A stretch of DNA of 54,544 nucleotides from Candidatus Bathyarchaeia archaeon. GTDB taxonomy: Archaea; Thermoproteota; Bathyarchaeia; Bathyarchaeales; Bathycorpusculaceae. The stretch covers positions 1 through 54,544 of the forward strand of contig JASEET010000007.1 of NCBI GenBank assembly GCA_030019335.1. The letters are read 5' to 3'. The position numbers were made by a program, and so were the translations under genes. Position 1 is the stretch's first letter. Each line of letters begins with the position of its first letter. Positions 34,830-42,262 of the stretch are shown here, one piece after another. The notes under the pieces were generated by a model that ran no database searches, was not told the DNA's origin, and saw nothing but the letters and a program-made list of their open reading frames with translations.

Positions 34830-34977
34830 ATGAGCAAGAAAAAGAGGATGATAATTCACGTGGACATGGATCATTTCTTCACGGCTGTTGAGGAAAGAGA
34901 ACACCCCGAATTCAAGGACAAACCTGATTGTTGGAGCAGATCCAAAGGAAGGAAAGGGAAGAGGGGTTGTCAGCACA
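34830..34977 (+). pseudogene. Displaced 5' fragment of a Y-family DNA polymerase gene
   Basis: Starts with a good ribosome site (AAAGGAAGG) and an ATG, reading MSKKKRMIIHVDMDHFFTAV EEREHPEFKDKP. After a 2-base deletion (CCTG where CCnnnG is expected) it continues in another frame as IVGADPKEGKGRGVVST. This is the first 50 codons of a pol IV gene, about 35 of 43 residues matching the head of the complete copy at 35970, but with many silent differences. Homology stops at 34977, within the conserved GVVS(T/S)ASYEAR motif, and AT-rich DNA with an endonuclease gene follows. Catalytic HVDMD is present, but no polymerase can be made. Confidence 0.85.
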
Positions 34978-34978
34978 T

Positions 34979-34990
34979 ACATATAATTTT
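34979..34990 (+). promoter_or_regulatory. TATA box of the homing-endonuclease gene
   Basis: ACATATAATTTT directly at the left edge of the inserted DNA, about 35 bases before the ATG at 35020. It would give the endonuclease its own short-leader transcript. Confidence 0.4.
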
Positions 34991-35019
34991 AAATAACCAG
35001 GAAATTTATAATAAGACTT

Positions 35020-35973
35020 ATGAAATGGACGAATAATGAAGTAGAAATACTAAAAGAACATTACTCCACAACTGCCAAGCATGATTTGATTGAAATATTT
35101 AGAAAAATAGGTAGAAACAGAACATGGTTATCTATTTTCAAAAAAGCCAATAAATTAGGTTTAAAGAAAATTACACATAAAGAAGCGATTGATAAAATTC
35201 TTAGAGAAAAATATAGTAATACTGCTCTTGAAGTTTTAATAAAAGAGGTTCAAAAGTACCTACCACATATAACAAAAAAAGCTCTCATTATGAGAGCCAA
35301 TCGTTTGGGGCTTAACAGAAGAAAATACGCTGCAAAAATGCAACAAAAGAAAATAAAAATTCCTCAACCATCAAAGGAATTAGCTTGGTTTCTTGGCGTA
35401 TTAGCAGGTGATGGATACGTTAGTTCTCTTAGAGATAAGTCCAAGAGTTACAAGGCATCGCTAACGGTTGTATCCGAAGAGTTTGTGAATCAATTTTCGA
35501 AAATTGGAAAAGTACTATTTGGAATACAACCATGCCTAAGAAAGTATAATAAATACAAACTAAAGGGAATTTGGAGAAAATATTATGAATGCACTTTTAT
35601 CAGCAAGGCAATGGTTAATTTTCTGGGAGACTGAAAAGAAAATGCTTGGTTCAAAACTCTTACCAATAGATTTAATTGGATTTGGGATGATAAAAGTAAC
35701 ATTTCCGCCTTCTTAGGCGGATTTTTCGATTCGGATGGATCAATAATTTACAACAAAGAAAACTACGTGAGAAGGGTTAGTTTTGCAATTTCAAACAAAA
35801 ATGCTCAGACCACCATTAAAAAGATGTTAGAAGAGTTAGGAATAAAATGCCACATCTACGGGAAAGGTATTCAGATTGATGGTAAAGAAAATGTAAAAAA
35901 ATTTGCTATGTACATTGAAAGCTGCATCTCACGAAAAAGGAGATTATTAAACTTAGTAAGGCTGGAATCATGA
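35020..35973 (+). pseudogene. LAGLIDADG homing endonuclease gene with one in-frame TGA
   Basis: A single reading frame of 317 codons, interrupted only by TGA at 35632-35634. Before the stop: two N-terminal Myb/HTH-like DNA-binding repeats (MKWTNNEVEILKEHYS with RTWLSIFKKANKLGL, then HITKKALIMRANRLGL) and the first LAGLIDADG helix LAWFLGVLAGDGYVS, catalytic Asp included. After the stop, same frame: KENAWFKTLTNRFNW and the second LAGLIDADG helix ISAFLGGFFDSDGSI. Such enzymes cut a long recognition site and spread their own gene. The DNA is more AT-rich than its flanks. The final TGA shares bases with the ATG of the pol IV gene. The internal TGA is most simply a nonsense mutation (TGG or CGA origin); readthrough would restore a two-motif enzyme. 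Confidence 0.85.
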
Positions 35974-37037
35974 AAAACAAAATCATCATACATGTAGATA
36001 TGGATGCCTTCTTTGCCGCGGTGGAGGAAAGGGAACATCCTGAGTTTAAGGGAATGCCGATAGTTGTTGGGGCTGATCCTAAAGAAGGAAGAGGCAGGGG
36101 AGTAGTTAGCAGCGCTTCTTATGAGGCGAGAAAGTTTGGTGTTAGGTCTGGCATGCCGATTTCAAGGGCTTGGAAGCTTTGTCCAGAAGCCATCTACTTG
36201 CCAGTTAACTATGAGCTTTATGAGAAAGTTTCCAACGAAATAATGGGTATTCTGCGGAAATATGCAGACAAATTTGAGCAGTGGGGGATAGATGAGGCTT
36301 TTCTGGACGTAACCTTAAAAGTGAAAGGCTGTGAGGAAGCTAAGGCATTAGCACGTAGGATAAAAAACGAAATTTACGAGAAGAAAAAGCTTACATGTTC
36401 AACAGGCATAGGTCCAAACAAACTTGTCGCAAAAATAGCCAGCGACTTCCAAAAGCCAAACGGCTTAACAGTGGTTAAAGAGGAAGATGCCGAAAAATTT
36501 CTTGCTCCGCTGCCTGTGCGCAAGCTTTTGTGGGTTGGGCGGAAGACTGAGCAGAAACTGAAAAACATGGGAATAAAAACTATAGGGGACCTAGCCAATT
36601 ACGACCCTACGGTGCTGGCGGAAACTTTCGGTGTTATGGGCACCCAGCTTTACTTAATGGCTCATGGAATAGACAGAAGTGAAGTTAAAGAAAGAAGCGA
36701 GGTCAAATCCATAAGCCGTGATGTAACATTTGAGGAAGATACGGCTGATTTTGATTTTGTTTTAAACACTTTGGGTAGGCTTTCTGAGGAAGTGCATAAG
36801 GATATTTGGGAGCAGAACCTCTGTTTCAAAACGGTTACCGTTAAGGTGCGGTATGAAAATTTTGAGACTCACATGCACAGTAAAACCCTACCTTTCATAA
36901 CAGACCGTTTACAAGATTTGAAAAAAACAGCAAGAGAACTGATTCAGGATTATCTTAAGCCAGACAGAAAAATACGGCTTGTAGGGGTGAGGGTGTCGAA
37001 TCTTGTTTCAGCGGAAAAGCAGAAAAAGCTGACTTAG
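35970..37037 (+). CDS. dinB: DNA polymerase IV (Y-family, translesion synthesis)
   Basis: 355 aa, complete Y-family polymerase. Palm/catalytic motifs: HVDMDAFFAAVE (Asp10; Phe15 in steric-gate position) and GIDEAFLDVT (Asp108, Glu109). Fingers: ASYEARKFGVRSGMP. Thumb HhH region: LLWVGRKTEQKLKNMGIKTI. Little finger: SRDVTFEEDT to RLVGVRVSNL. It bypasses damaged template bases. The ATG overlaps the endonuclease stop (ATGA), so translation may depend on the upstream frame. The C-terminus stops at QKKLT; a full PCNA-binding box (QxxLxxFF) would need three more residues, so the box looks cut short. The first 48 codons may be foreign (see findings). Convergent 4-base overlap with 37034-37576. Confidence 0.95.
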   Translation: MKNKIIIHVDMDAFFAAVEEREHPEFKGMPIVVGADPKEGRGRGVVSSASYEARKFGVRSGMPISRAWKLCPEAIYLPVNYELYEKVSNEIMGILRKYADKFEQWGIDEAFLDVTLKVKGCEEAKALARRIKNEIYEKKKLTCSTGIGPNKLVAKIASDFQKPNGLTVVKEEDAEKFLAPLPVRKLLWVGRKTEQKLKNMGIKTIGDLANYDPTVLAETFGVMGTQLYLMAHGIDRSEVKERSEVKSISRDVTFEEDTADFDFVLNTLGRLSEEVHKDIWEQNLCFKTVTVKVRYENFETHMHSKTLPFITDRLQDLKKTARELIQDYLKPDRKIRLVGVRVSNLVSAEKQKKLT

Positions 37038-37576
37038 GGTAGAACGAACTCCCATTTGCACCATAGGTTTGGGGGATGTTTGTCTGGTGGGCAAACCATA
37101 CAGTTTACTTCCACGTTTGGATTTAAGGTCTTTGCGAAGTTTTCCAAATAGCCAAATCGAACTTTTTTGCATGGAAACTCGCCTAGCCCCTTATTTAGAC
37201 GTGCTTCTTGTGTTCTGCATCGGTTAATGCTTAAAACAGCCCTTTTATCGCTTAATTCAACAGTTTTGAAAGGCTGGTCCAAAGCCCAACTTGACTTACG
37301 CAAAAGGCCAATAATTGCTGACACGTTTGGGTTTTCGCTTACCTGAAACATTTTTTGCAAACTTTTCGCTTCAATTGCAGCCATGGCTTCCCAAACGCCA
37401 GCATCAATCACGGTTGCTGCTTCAGTGCCAAACTTTTTCTCTATGCCCAAAAAGTATAGGCCGTCAACCCTCCACAAGTTTCGAATTTGAAGAAAGAAAT
37501 AGTCAAGAAGCTTTTCCATGGGCATTTTAGCCAGCATTTCACGGTCTTCGCTGCTTCCAAGTGGATATTCACTCAT
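37034..37576 (-). CDS. DUF6125-like protein (L-2-amino-thiazoline-4-carboxylic acid hydrolase-like)
   Basis: 180 aa soluble protein. The start EKLLDYFFLQIRNLWRVDGL, then YFLGIEKKFGTEAATVID, is the pattern of a small archaeal/anaerobe family (DUF6125) related to the ATC hydrolase fold. The C-terminal half has conserved cysteines: INRCRTQEARL, FPCKKVRFGYLENFAKTL and NCMVCPPDKHPPNLWCKWEF, suggesting metal or redox binding. Enzymatic activity is unproven. ATG at 37576; its stop overlaps that of pol IV by 4 bases. Family recall is from memory of the sequence pattern. Confidence 0.7.
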   Translation of the reverse strand: MSEYPLGSSEDREMLAKMPMEKLLDYFFLQIRNLWRVDGLYFLGIEKKFGTEAATVIDAGVWEAMAAIEAKSLQKMFQVSENPNVSAIIGLLRKSSWALDQPFKTVELSDKRAVLSINRCRTQEARLNKGLGEFPCKKVRFGYLENFAKTLNPNVEVNCMVCPPDKHPPNLWCKWEFVLP

Positions 37577-38045
37577 ACGCCTACACCAACATGCAGATTA
37601 ACAAGTTATATGAACTAATCTTTTAAGCGTTAACTTGTGGAGATGTCTCCCGCAACTCCCTTTTTTTGTTTTGTGGTTCGCACTAAAACTTTTATGAAGC
37701 CTCTAAAATGCGGCTTGTATTATGGAACTCGAAAAGACATGATACTCGTATTCAGTCTGTCCATCGTATTGATTTGCTAACTTTAGCCAGCAAAAATATT
37801 CAACTTCAGTGCGGGGGATTAGGTTTGAACCCCCCAACAAGTGGCGATTTCTGCCGCAAACCCCCATTTTTCGTCGTAGGCCTTAAGAAAAAGATTTTTT
37901 AGGTGAAAAGACTGTTTGCTGTTTGGTGTCTGTTTCTATTTAGGTGTCTTTATCAGTTCATAAATTGTCGTGTGTGATGGTGTCTGTGTTCTCCACGGTG
38001 TGGGAGATAAGGCAAGCGTTGAAATCCTCGTAGTGTTGCTCAGGT
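37577..38045. other. Gene-free stretch left of HTH relic
   Basis: About 470 bases without a credible gene. Near 37813-37835 a G5/C5 hairpin surrounds GGTTTGAACC, and GTGGC/GCCGC can pair at about 37841-37857. These recall a tRNA T-arm region only loosely, and no cloverleaf can be built. The remainder is GT-rich with no repeats seen. Confidence 0.35.
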
Positions 38046-38309
38046 TTGAGTAAAAAAGTGGGATACATTGGACCTAAAACTGTTGAAGAGGCGTGCTGAG
38101 ATGTTGGATGCGGTTAGTACGGTCTTCATCCTTCTGCTGTTATTGGTCAGTTAGCTGGCAAGTATGGTGTTAGTGAGCGGTGTTTGTGGAGTGATTGGGA
38201 AAGGCGTGGCAAGTGTGTTCCTTTGCTTTTGGATTTGGAAAAGTTTGGGGGTTTTAGCGAGATGGTTGAGCAGAGGTTGAATGCTGTTCAGAAGACCAAA
38301 AAGATTTAA
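38046..38309 (+). pseudogene. Relic of a small HTH protein
   Basis: Pieces of one small protein in different frames. An early part starts at TTG 38046 (MSKKVGYIGPKTVEEA) and continues one frame over as KRRAEMLDAV. After a further shift near 38128 the best-preserved part reads HPSAVIGQLAGKYGVSERCL, WSDWERRGKCVPLLLDLEKF and GGFSEMVEQRLNAVQKTKKI, ending at TAA 38307. The VIGQLAGKYGVSERCLWSDW segment looks like an HTH of the resolvase/terminase-small-subunit type. At least two frameshifts make it non-functional. Confidence 0.5.
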
Positions 38310-38407
38310 TGCTTAAGCCAAGCCCAGTATAAGGTTTAAACGCAGAAAATAAGGTTTAATCTTTTAAACGTAACCGACAATAGAAGACAAAAAAGTGGCG
38401 AGAACCA

Positions 38408-39208
38408 TTGCTACAGGGGCAACTAATAAAAACAATAATTCTAGGCATAATTCAAGGCTTAACAGAATGGCTACCAATATCAAGCACAGGACACCTAAAA
38501 CTTGCTGAACAATTTCTAAACTTAAAGGCTCCAATACTTTTCGATGTCATCTTACACGTTGGCACACTAGCCGTGATTTTCGTTTTCTTCAGAAAAGACA
38601 TCAAAAACATCCTATCAGCTTTCATACGTTTTGATTTCAAAACAGAAAACGGAAAACTAATCCCACTAATAATTGCGGGAACAATACCCACTGCATTAAT
38701 AGGCTTAGTCTTCGGCGACATTATAGAAAACACTTTTCAAGACATGTTGCCAATCGCTATGGCGTTCATAATCTGCGGGATAATGCTTTACCTTTCAAAA
38801 TTTGGAAAAGAAGAAAAAGACAACATAGACTATTTGGCGGCAGTTCTAATCGGCACAGCACAAGGCATAGCCATAATTCCAGGCATATCCAGAAGCGGAA
38901 CTACAATCGCAACCGCGCTTTTGCTAGGAATAAAACGTGAAAAAGCCTTCAAATTCTCATTTATACTTTCAATTCCAGCCATAATCGGCGCTTTAGGCTT
39001 AACCATCAACAAACAATTTGACAAGTTGGCAACCGCAGGTTTGGACTGGATTGAAATTCTAGCAGGAATGGTCGCAGCCATGCTTGTTGGTTATTTGGCG
39101 TTAAAGCTCCTCTGGAAAATCCTAACAAAGAAAAAGCTTCACATCTTCGCATTTTACTGCTGGCTGCTCAGCGCAGCTTTAATAGTGCTTAGCCTACGCA
39201 TTTTCTAA
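38408..39208 (+). CDS. uppP: Undecaprenyl-diphosphatase-type polyprenyl pyrophosphatase (UppP/BacA)
   Basis: 266-aa integral membrane phosphatase with about eight helices. Signature 1 GLTEWLPISSTGHLKLAE near residue 17 and signature 2 IPGISRSGTTIATALLLGI near residue 158 hold the catalytic Glu, Ser/His and Arg. It removes a phosphate from C55-60 polyprenyl diphosphate, recycling the lipid carrier of glycan assembly, in archaea presumably for S-layer or protein glycosylation. TTG start at 38408 following GTGGCGAG. Its end overlaps the convergent cca gene by 15 bases. Confidence 0.95.
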   Translation: MLQGQLIKTIILGIIQGLTEWLPISSTGHLKLAEQFLNLKAPILFDVILHVGTLAVIFVFFRKDIKNILSAFIRFDFKTENGKLIPLIIAGTIPTALIGLVFGDIIENTFQDMLPIAMAFIICGIMLYLSKFGKEEKDNIDYLAAVLIGTAQGIAIIPGISRSGTTIATALLLGIKREKAFKFSFILSIPAIIGALGLTINKQFDKLATAGLDWIEILAGMVAAMLVGYLALKLLWKILTKKKLHIFAFYCWLLSAALIVLSLRIF

Positions 39209-40618
39209 CCATTTAGGCTTGCCAGAAAGAAAATCCGTCAAAAACTCTGCAAACTCGCCGTTCTTCTCGTAAACTTTAACGATTTCTTCATTAACAAAGA
39301 TTTTGAATCCTTTGCGGAGCACGTGCGAGATTTGTTCGGCTATGCCAGCGTTTCTTCCGCCATCCTTCAGCTTTTCGCTGAGCAACGCAACCGCGTCGGT
39401 GTATTTCCTCTGAAGTTCAACAACCCATCTTCCATCTTCCACGTATGGTCCAGAAACAGTGCCCAAACTGCCTAGATGCTTCCTCAAGAATTTTTCGCAT
39501 TCTTGCTCCTTCTCAAGAGGTGGCCCAAAATGCTTCTTGACTGGCGATATATTGCGTTGTTCAAGTTCAAATATGAACATGTTTAAGGTTTTTTCGTCGC
39601 TCCATGAAATGTCTCTTAGAATGTTGAAATCGTTTAGCTGAACAAGTTTGTGTAAGGAGCGTTGGGACTTGTAGAGTTGACCCCATAAAATGTCTGGAAC
39701 AGCGTCAACGTTTCCGAAGGTTAGGAAGATTATTGCCGAGCCGCGTTTCTGTAATTTTTGTTTTAGCTCTTTCACTGTTAAAGCTATTGTTTCTGGCGGA
39801 TAAAAGAAATTTATGTATGGATTTTTTAGGAAGGTTCGTGCGGCAGCTATGAATGTGTAAAGTTTTTGTGGTTGTACTGCTGAGGCTACGTTTCTTCCCT
39901 TGTCCACGGGGTCGACGATTACTAAGGGTTCTTTGAATAGAAGTTGCAGTTCGTTTTCTCTTCCCTTGTAATAGTTTTCAATGTCAATGGCTATCCTTTG
40001 TTTATGTTGTGCGAAGGATTCCAGCGTGTTTATGAATGATTTAAAATGTAGAATTAGGAGTTCGCATAGGTAGCCGCTGAAACCACCAATTTTTATTTCT
40101 GCTCCATAAGTATCGGTTCCTTTCATGAATTTCTTTAATAGGCGTACTTCACCCCGCATCTGCGCATTCAAGCGTTTTTTCACGTAATCTGTGTGGAATG
40201 GGGTGCGGTCCGTGGCGCTTAACCATTCTCCATGTTTGACTTTGTAGCATGGCACGATGTTTACTCTAACAGCGTCAACTATTGCTTCGAGATATGGATG
40301 TTCAGCAAACCTTTCGATTTGTTTTGAGCCTTCTGTGGCTTTTCTGGCAATTTTTAAGCATATACCCCCAAGGGATTTGCGGGGTATGGTTGTTGACACA
40401 CGCATGAAAACGTCTATGTCTGGTTCTCCGCTGAGCCATGTGTCCTTTGCAACCGAACCTTCCACGCGCACTTCAGCTTTGACGCCTAACTCTTTGGAGG
40501 CGGAAACAACCTTCTTTTCCAGTTTTTTAGCTAAAGCCTCTATTTTAGCTCGTTCTCTAGTTTTAGGTGTAATTCTTTTCAGAACGGTTGTGCAGACTTT
40601 TTCGATTTTTTCTTGCAT
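39194..40618 (-). CDS. cca: CCA tRNA nucleotidyltransferase, archaeal class I
   Basis: 474-aa enzyme adding or repairing the 3' CCA of tRNA. The nucleotidyltransferase motif VEGSVAKDTWLSGEPDIDVF near residue 48 carries the GS and the catalytic D-x-D. RLLKKFMKGTDTYGAEIKIG and GGFSGYLCELLILHFKSFIN are the class I central-domain signatures; a C-terminal tail domain follows (FGPPLEKEQECEKFLRKHLG). Length is normal. It follows thpR by 17 bases in the same operon. Confidence 0.96.
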   Translation of the reverse strand: MQEKIEKVCTTVLKRITPKTRERAKIEALAKKLEKKVVSASKELGVKAEVRVEGSVAKDTWLSGEPDIDVFMRVSTTIPRKSLGGICLKIARKATEGSKQIERFAEHPYLEAIVDAVRVNIVPCYKVKHGEWLSATDRTPFHTDYVKKRLNAQMRGEVRLLKKFMKGTDTYGAEIKIGGFSGYLCELLILHFKSFINTLESFAQHKQRIAIDIENYYKGRENELQLLFKEPLVIVDPVDKGRNVASAVQPQKLYTFIAAARTFLKNPYINFFYPPETIALTVKELKQKLQKRGSAIIFLTFGNVDAVPDILWGQLYKSQRSLHKLVQLNDFNILRDISWSDEKTLNMFIFELEQRNISPVKKHFGPPLEKEQECEKFLRKHLGSLGTVSGPYVEDGRWVVELQRKYTDAVALLSEKLKDGGRNAGIAEQISHVLRKGFKIFVNEEIVKVYEKNGEFAEFLTDFLSGKPKWLENA

Positions 40619-40635
40619 AAACTAGCCCTTTTCGT

Positions 40636-41205
40636 TTATTTTTGTGGACAAAACTGTTTAAGGGTTGAGTAGATTGGTCCTTTTGGTGTTAGGTCGCTTC
40701 TTTTAAGTCTTAAACAGTCAGCTTTAACAATTCCAAATTCGTAGTTTGAGTTTTCTGTGATGCATCTGACAAGTTCAGCCTTATTTCTTCCGGATTTCAC
40801 ACGTGCAATGGTTAAGTGTGGGCTGAAGCTTTTCGTGTCTGGTGCAAACCCTAAACTGCGTAAACGCGGTTCTAGTTGATTGAAGATGTTTCGTAAGTGG
40901 TCGGCGCCCTCGGTTATTCCAACCCACAAAACTCTTGGATAGCGTAGGTGTGGAAAAGCACCGATTCCGCAAATCTTAACATTAAAGGGGGTGAACTGAA
41001 CCTTTTTCATTTCTTCGAAGATTTTTTCAACTATGTTTGGTGTGATGTTTCCAAGGAATCGCATGGTTATGTGAACATTTTTGGGTTTGACAAGCTTCAA
41101 ATCTGCTCCTGTTTTAACCAGAAGACTTTGTATGTTCGTTATCTTTTCCAGAATTGAGTCATTGTCTATGTCAAATGCTATGAAGCTTCTTATTGTTTCT
41201 GGCAT
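40636..41205 (-). CDS. thpR: RNA 2',3'-cyclic phosphodiesterase (2'-5' RNA ligase family)
   Basis: 189-aa 2H phosphoesterase. Start MPETIRSFIAFDIDNDSILE. The two catalytic H-x-T motifs are HITMRFLGN near residue 47 and HLTIARVKSG near residue 130. Family members open 2',3'-cyclic phosphates to 2'-phosphates and can ligate tRNA halves in vitro. Lies directly upstream of cca, an arrangement seen in many archaea and consistent with tRNA end processing or repair. Divergent from UPF0200 by about 100 bases. Confidence 0.93.
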   Translation of the reverse strand: MPETIRSFIAFDIDNDSILEKITNIQSLLVKTGADLKLVKPKNVHITMRFLGNITPNIVEKIFEEMKKVQFTPFNVKICGIGAFPHLRYPRVLWVGITEGADHLRNIFNQLEPRLRSLGFAPDTKSFSPHLTIARVKSGRNKAELVRCITENSNYEFGIVKADCLRLKRSDLTPKGPIYSTLKQFCPQK

Positions 41206-41305
41206 TTGTTATTCCTTCGCATATCTTTCATTTCTTTCCCTCATAAATGCTTTTAATGCAAAAGAATATCTGCTATTAGAACTTACATTGGCAAATGGAT
41301 GCGAA

Positions 41306-41872
41306 ATGACTGCTGATAAGTTTGTTGTGGGTTTGGCTGGGATGCCTGGTGCGGGAAAATCTGTAGTTGTTCAAGTTGCAAAAGAAAGCGGCTATGGCGT
41401 TGTTGTCATGGGTGATGTGGTGAGGAAAGAAGCGGAAAGAAGATGTGTGGAGTTTAGTCCAGAAAATCTTGGGAAAATAATGCTTGAGTTAAGGCGAAGC
41501 GAAGGGAAAGCTGTCATAGCCAAGATGTGTGTTCCAAAAATAGAGAAAGCATCAGCGTCTAAGGTTATTGTGGATGGTGTAAGAAGTCTAAGTGAAGTTG
41601 AAGAGTTTAAGAAGCGTTTTCCCAAATTCAGTCTTGTAGCAGTCCATTCATCTCCAGAAACAAGGTTTAAACGACTCTATCATCGCCGAAGAAGCGATGA
41701 CCCAGAGAATTGGGAAGTCTTTCATGAAAGGGATATGAGAGAGTTAAGCGTAGGATTAGGGGAAGCTATAGCGTTGGCTGAATATATTATAGTGAATGAG
41801 GAAGAGTTGGAGGTTGTAAAAGAAAAGATTAGGAAAATTTTGAGAAAGGTTGAGGAGAAATGGATGAAGTAA
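41306..41872 (+). CDS. UPF0200 family P-loop NTPase (dephospho-CoA kinase-like)
   Basis: 188-aa nucleotide kinase-like protein. P-loop GLAGMPGAGKSVVVQVAKES at the N-terminus, GDVVRKEAERR and KVIVDGVRSLSEVEEFKKRF, with RLYHRRRSDDPENWEVFHER as the lid region. The UPF0200 family is archaeal and resembles adenylate and dephospho-CoA kinases; its substrate is unknown. The ATG at 41306 puts the P-loop at the N-terminus as in the family; the longer frame back to 41081 is on the opposite side of thpR and is unlikely. Its end overlaps UPF0201 by 13 bases. Confidence 0.9.
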   Translation: MTADKFVVGLAGMPGAGKSVVVQVAKESGYGVVVMGDVVRKEAERRCVEFSPENLGKIMLELRRSEGKAVIAKMCVPKIEKASASKVIVDGVRSLSEVEEFKKRFPKFSLVAVHSSPETRFKRLYHRRRSDDPENWEVFHERDMRELSVGLGEAIALAEYIIVNEEELEVVKEKIRKILRKVEEKWMK

Positions 41873-42261
41873 ACGTTCATGTGGAGGTTGAGGTTAACCC
41901 AACAGAGTCTGAAGATAAGGTGAAGAGGGCTGTCGAAAACATTTTCGGCAACATACCCATGCAAATAAAACCTTTGCGTAAGGGAAGTCTTCTAGTTGCT
42001 GAAGCCAAGGGATTAGAGGCGCTTACCAAACTTTACAATTTATTGCGTAGAGAACGCATCCGTGACGCTGCCAGAGGAGCCCTTTTTGAAGGACTAAGTG
42101 GAAAAACCATTAGTTTCTGTTTGAACAAGCAGGTTGCCTATGCAGGTCACATTTCTTTTTCTAAAGTTGTAGCGGAATCGCCTTTAGGACCAATAAAGGT
42201 TAAAATAGAATGTGAAAACCCTAGGGAGCTTATTGAGTGGCTTGCCCCAAAAAAAGTGTAG
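41860..42261 (+). CDS. UPF0201 family protein
   Basis: 133 aa. Matches the archaeal UPF0201 (DUF54) pattern: NVHVEVEVNPTESEDKVKRA then VENIFGN at the start, RRERIRDAARGALFEGLSGK in the middle and ESPLGPIKVKIECENPRELI then EWLAP at the end. Known structures in this family show a ferredoxin-like ribosomal L5-like fold with suggested RNA binding. ATG inside the end of the UPF0200 gene (13-base overlap), a conserved archaeal pairing, and M20 follows 1 base after its stop. Confidence 0.92.
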   Translation: MDEVNVHVEVEVNPTESEDKVKRAVENIFGNIPMQIKPLRKGSLLVAEAKGLEALTKLYNLLRRERIRDAARGALFEGLSGKTISFCLNKQVAYAGHISFSKVVAESPLGPIKVKIECENPRELIEWLAPKKV

Positions 42262-42262
42262 G

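Noticed and set aside
34978-35969. Intein or spliceable intron in the pol IV gene
   Set aside because: The flanking reading frame does not continue on the far side of the insert. The downstream gene restarts with its own complete N-terminus, the insert lacks intein blocks A/B/F/G (no Cys/Ser start, no HN end), and no bulge-helix-bulge exon junction could be matched.
37800-37870. tRNA or tRNA relic around GGTTTGAACC
   Set aside because: Only a G/C hairpin and a T-loop-like string are present. Acceptor, D and anticodon arms cannot be paired on either strand.
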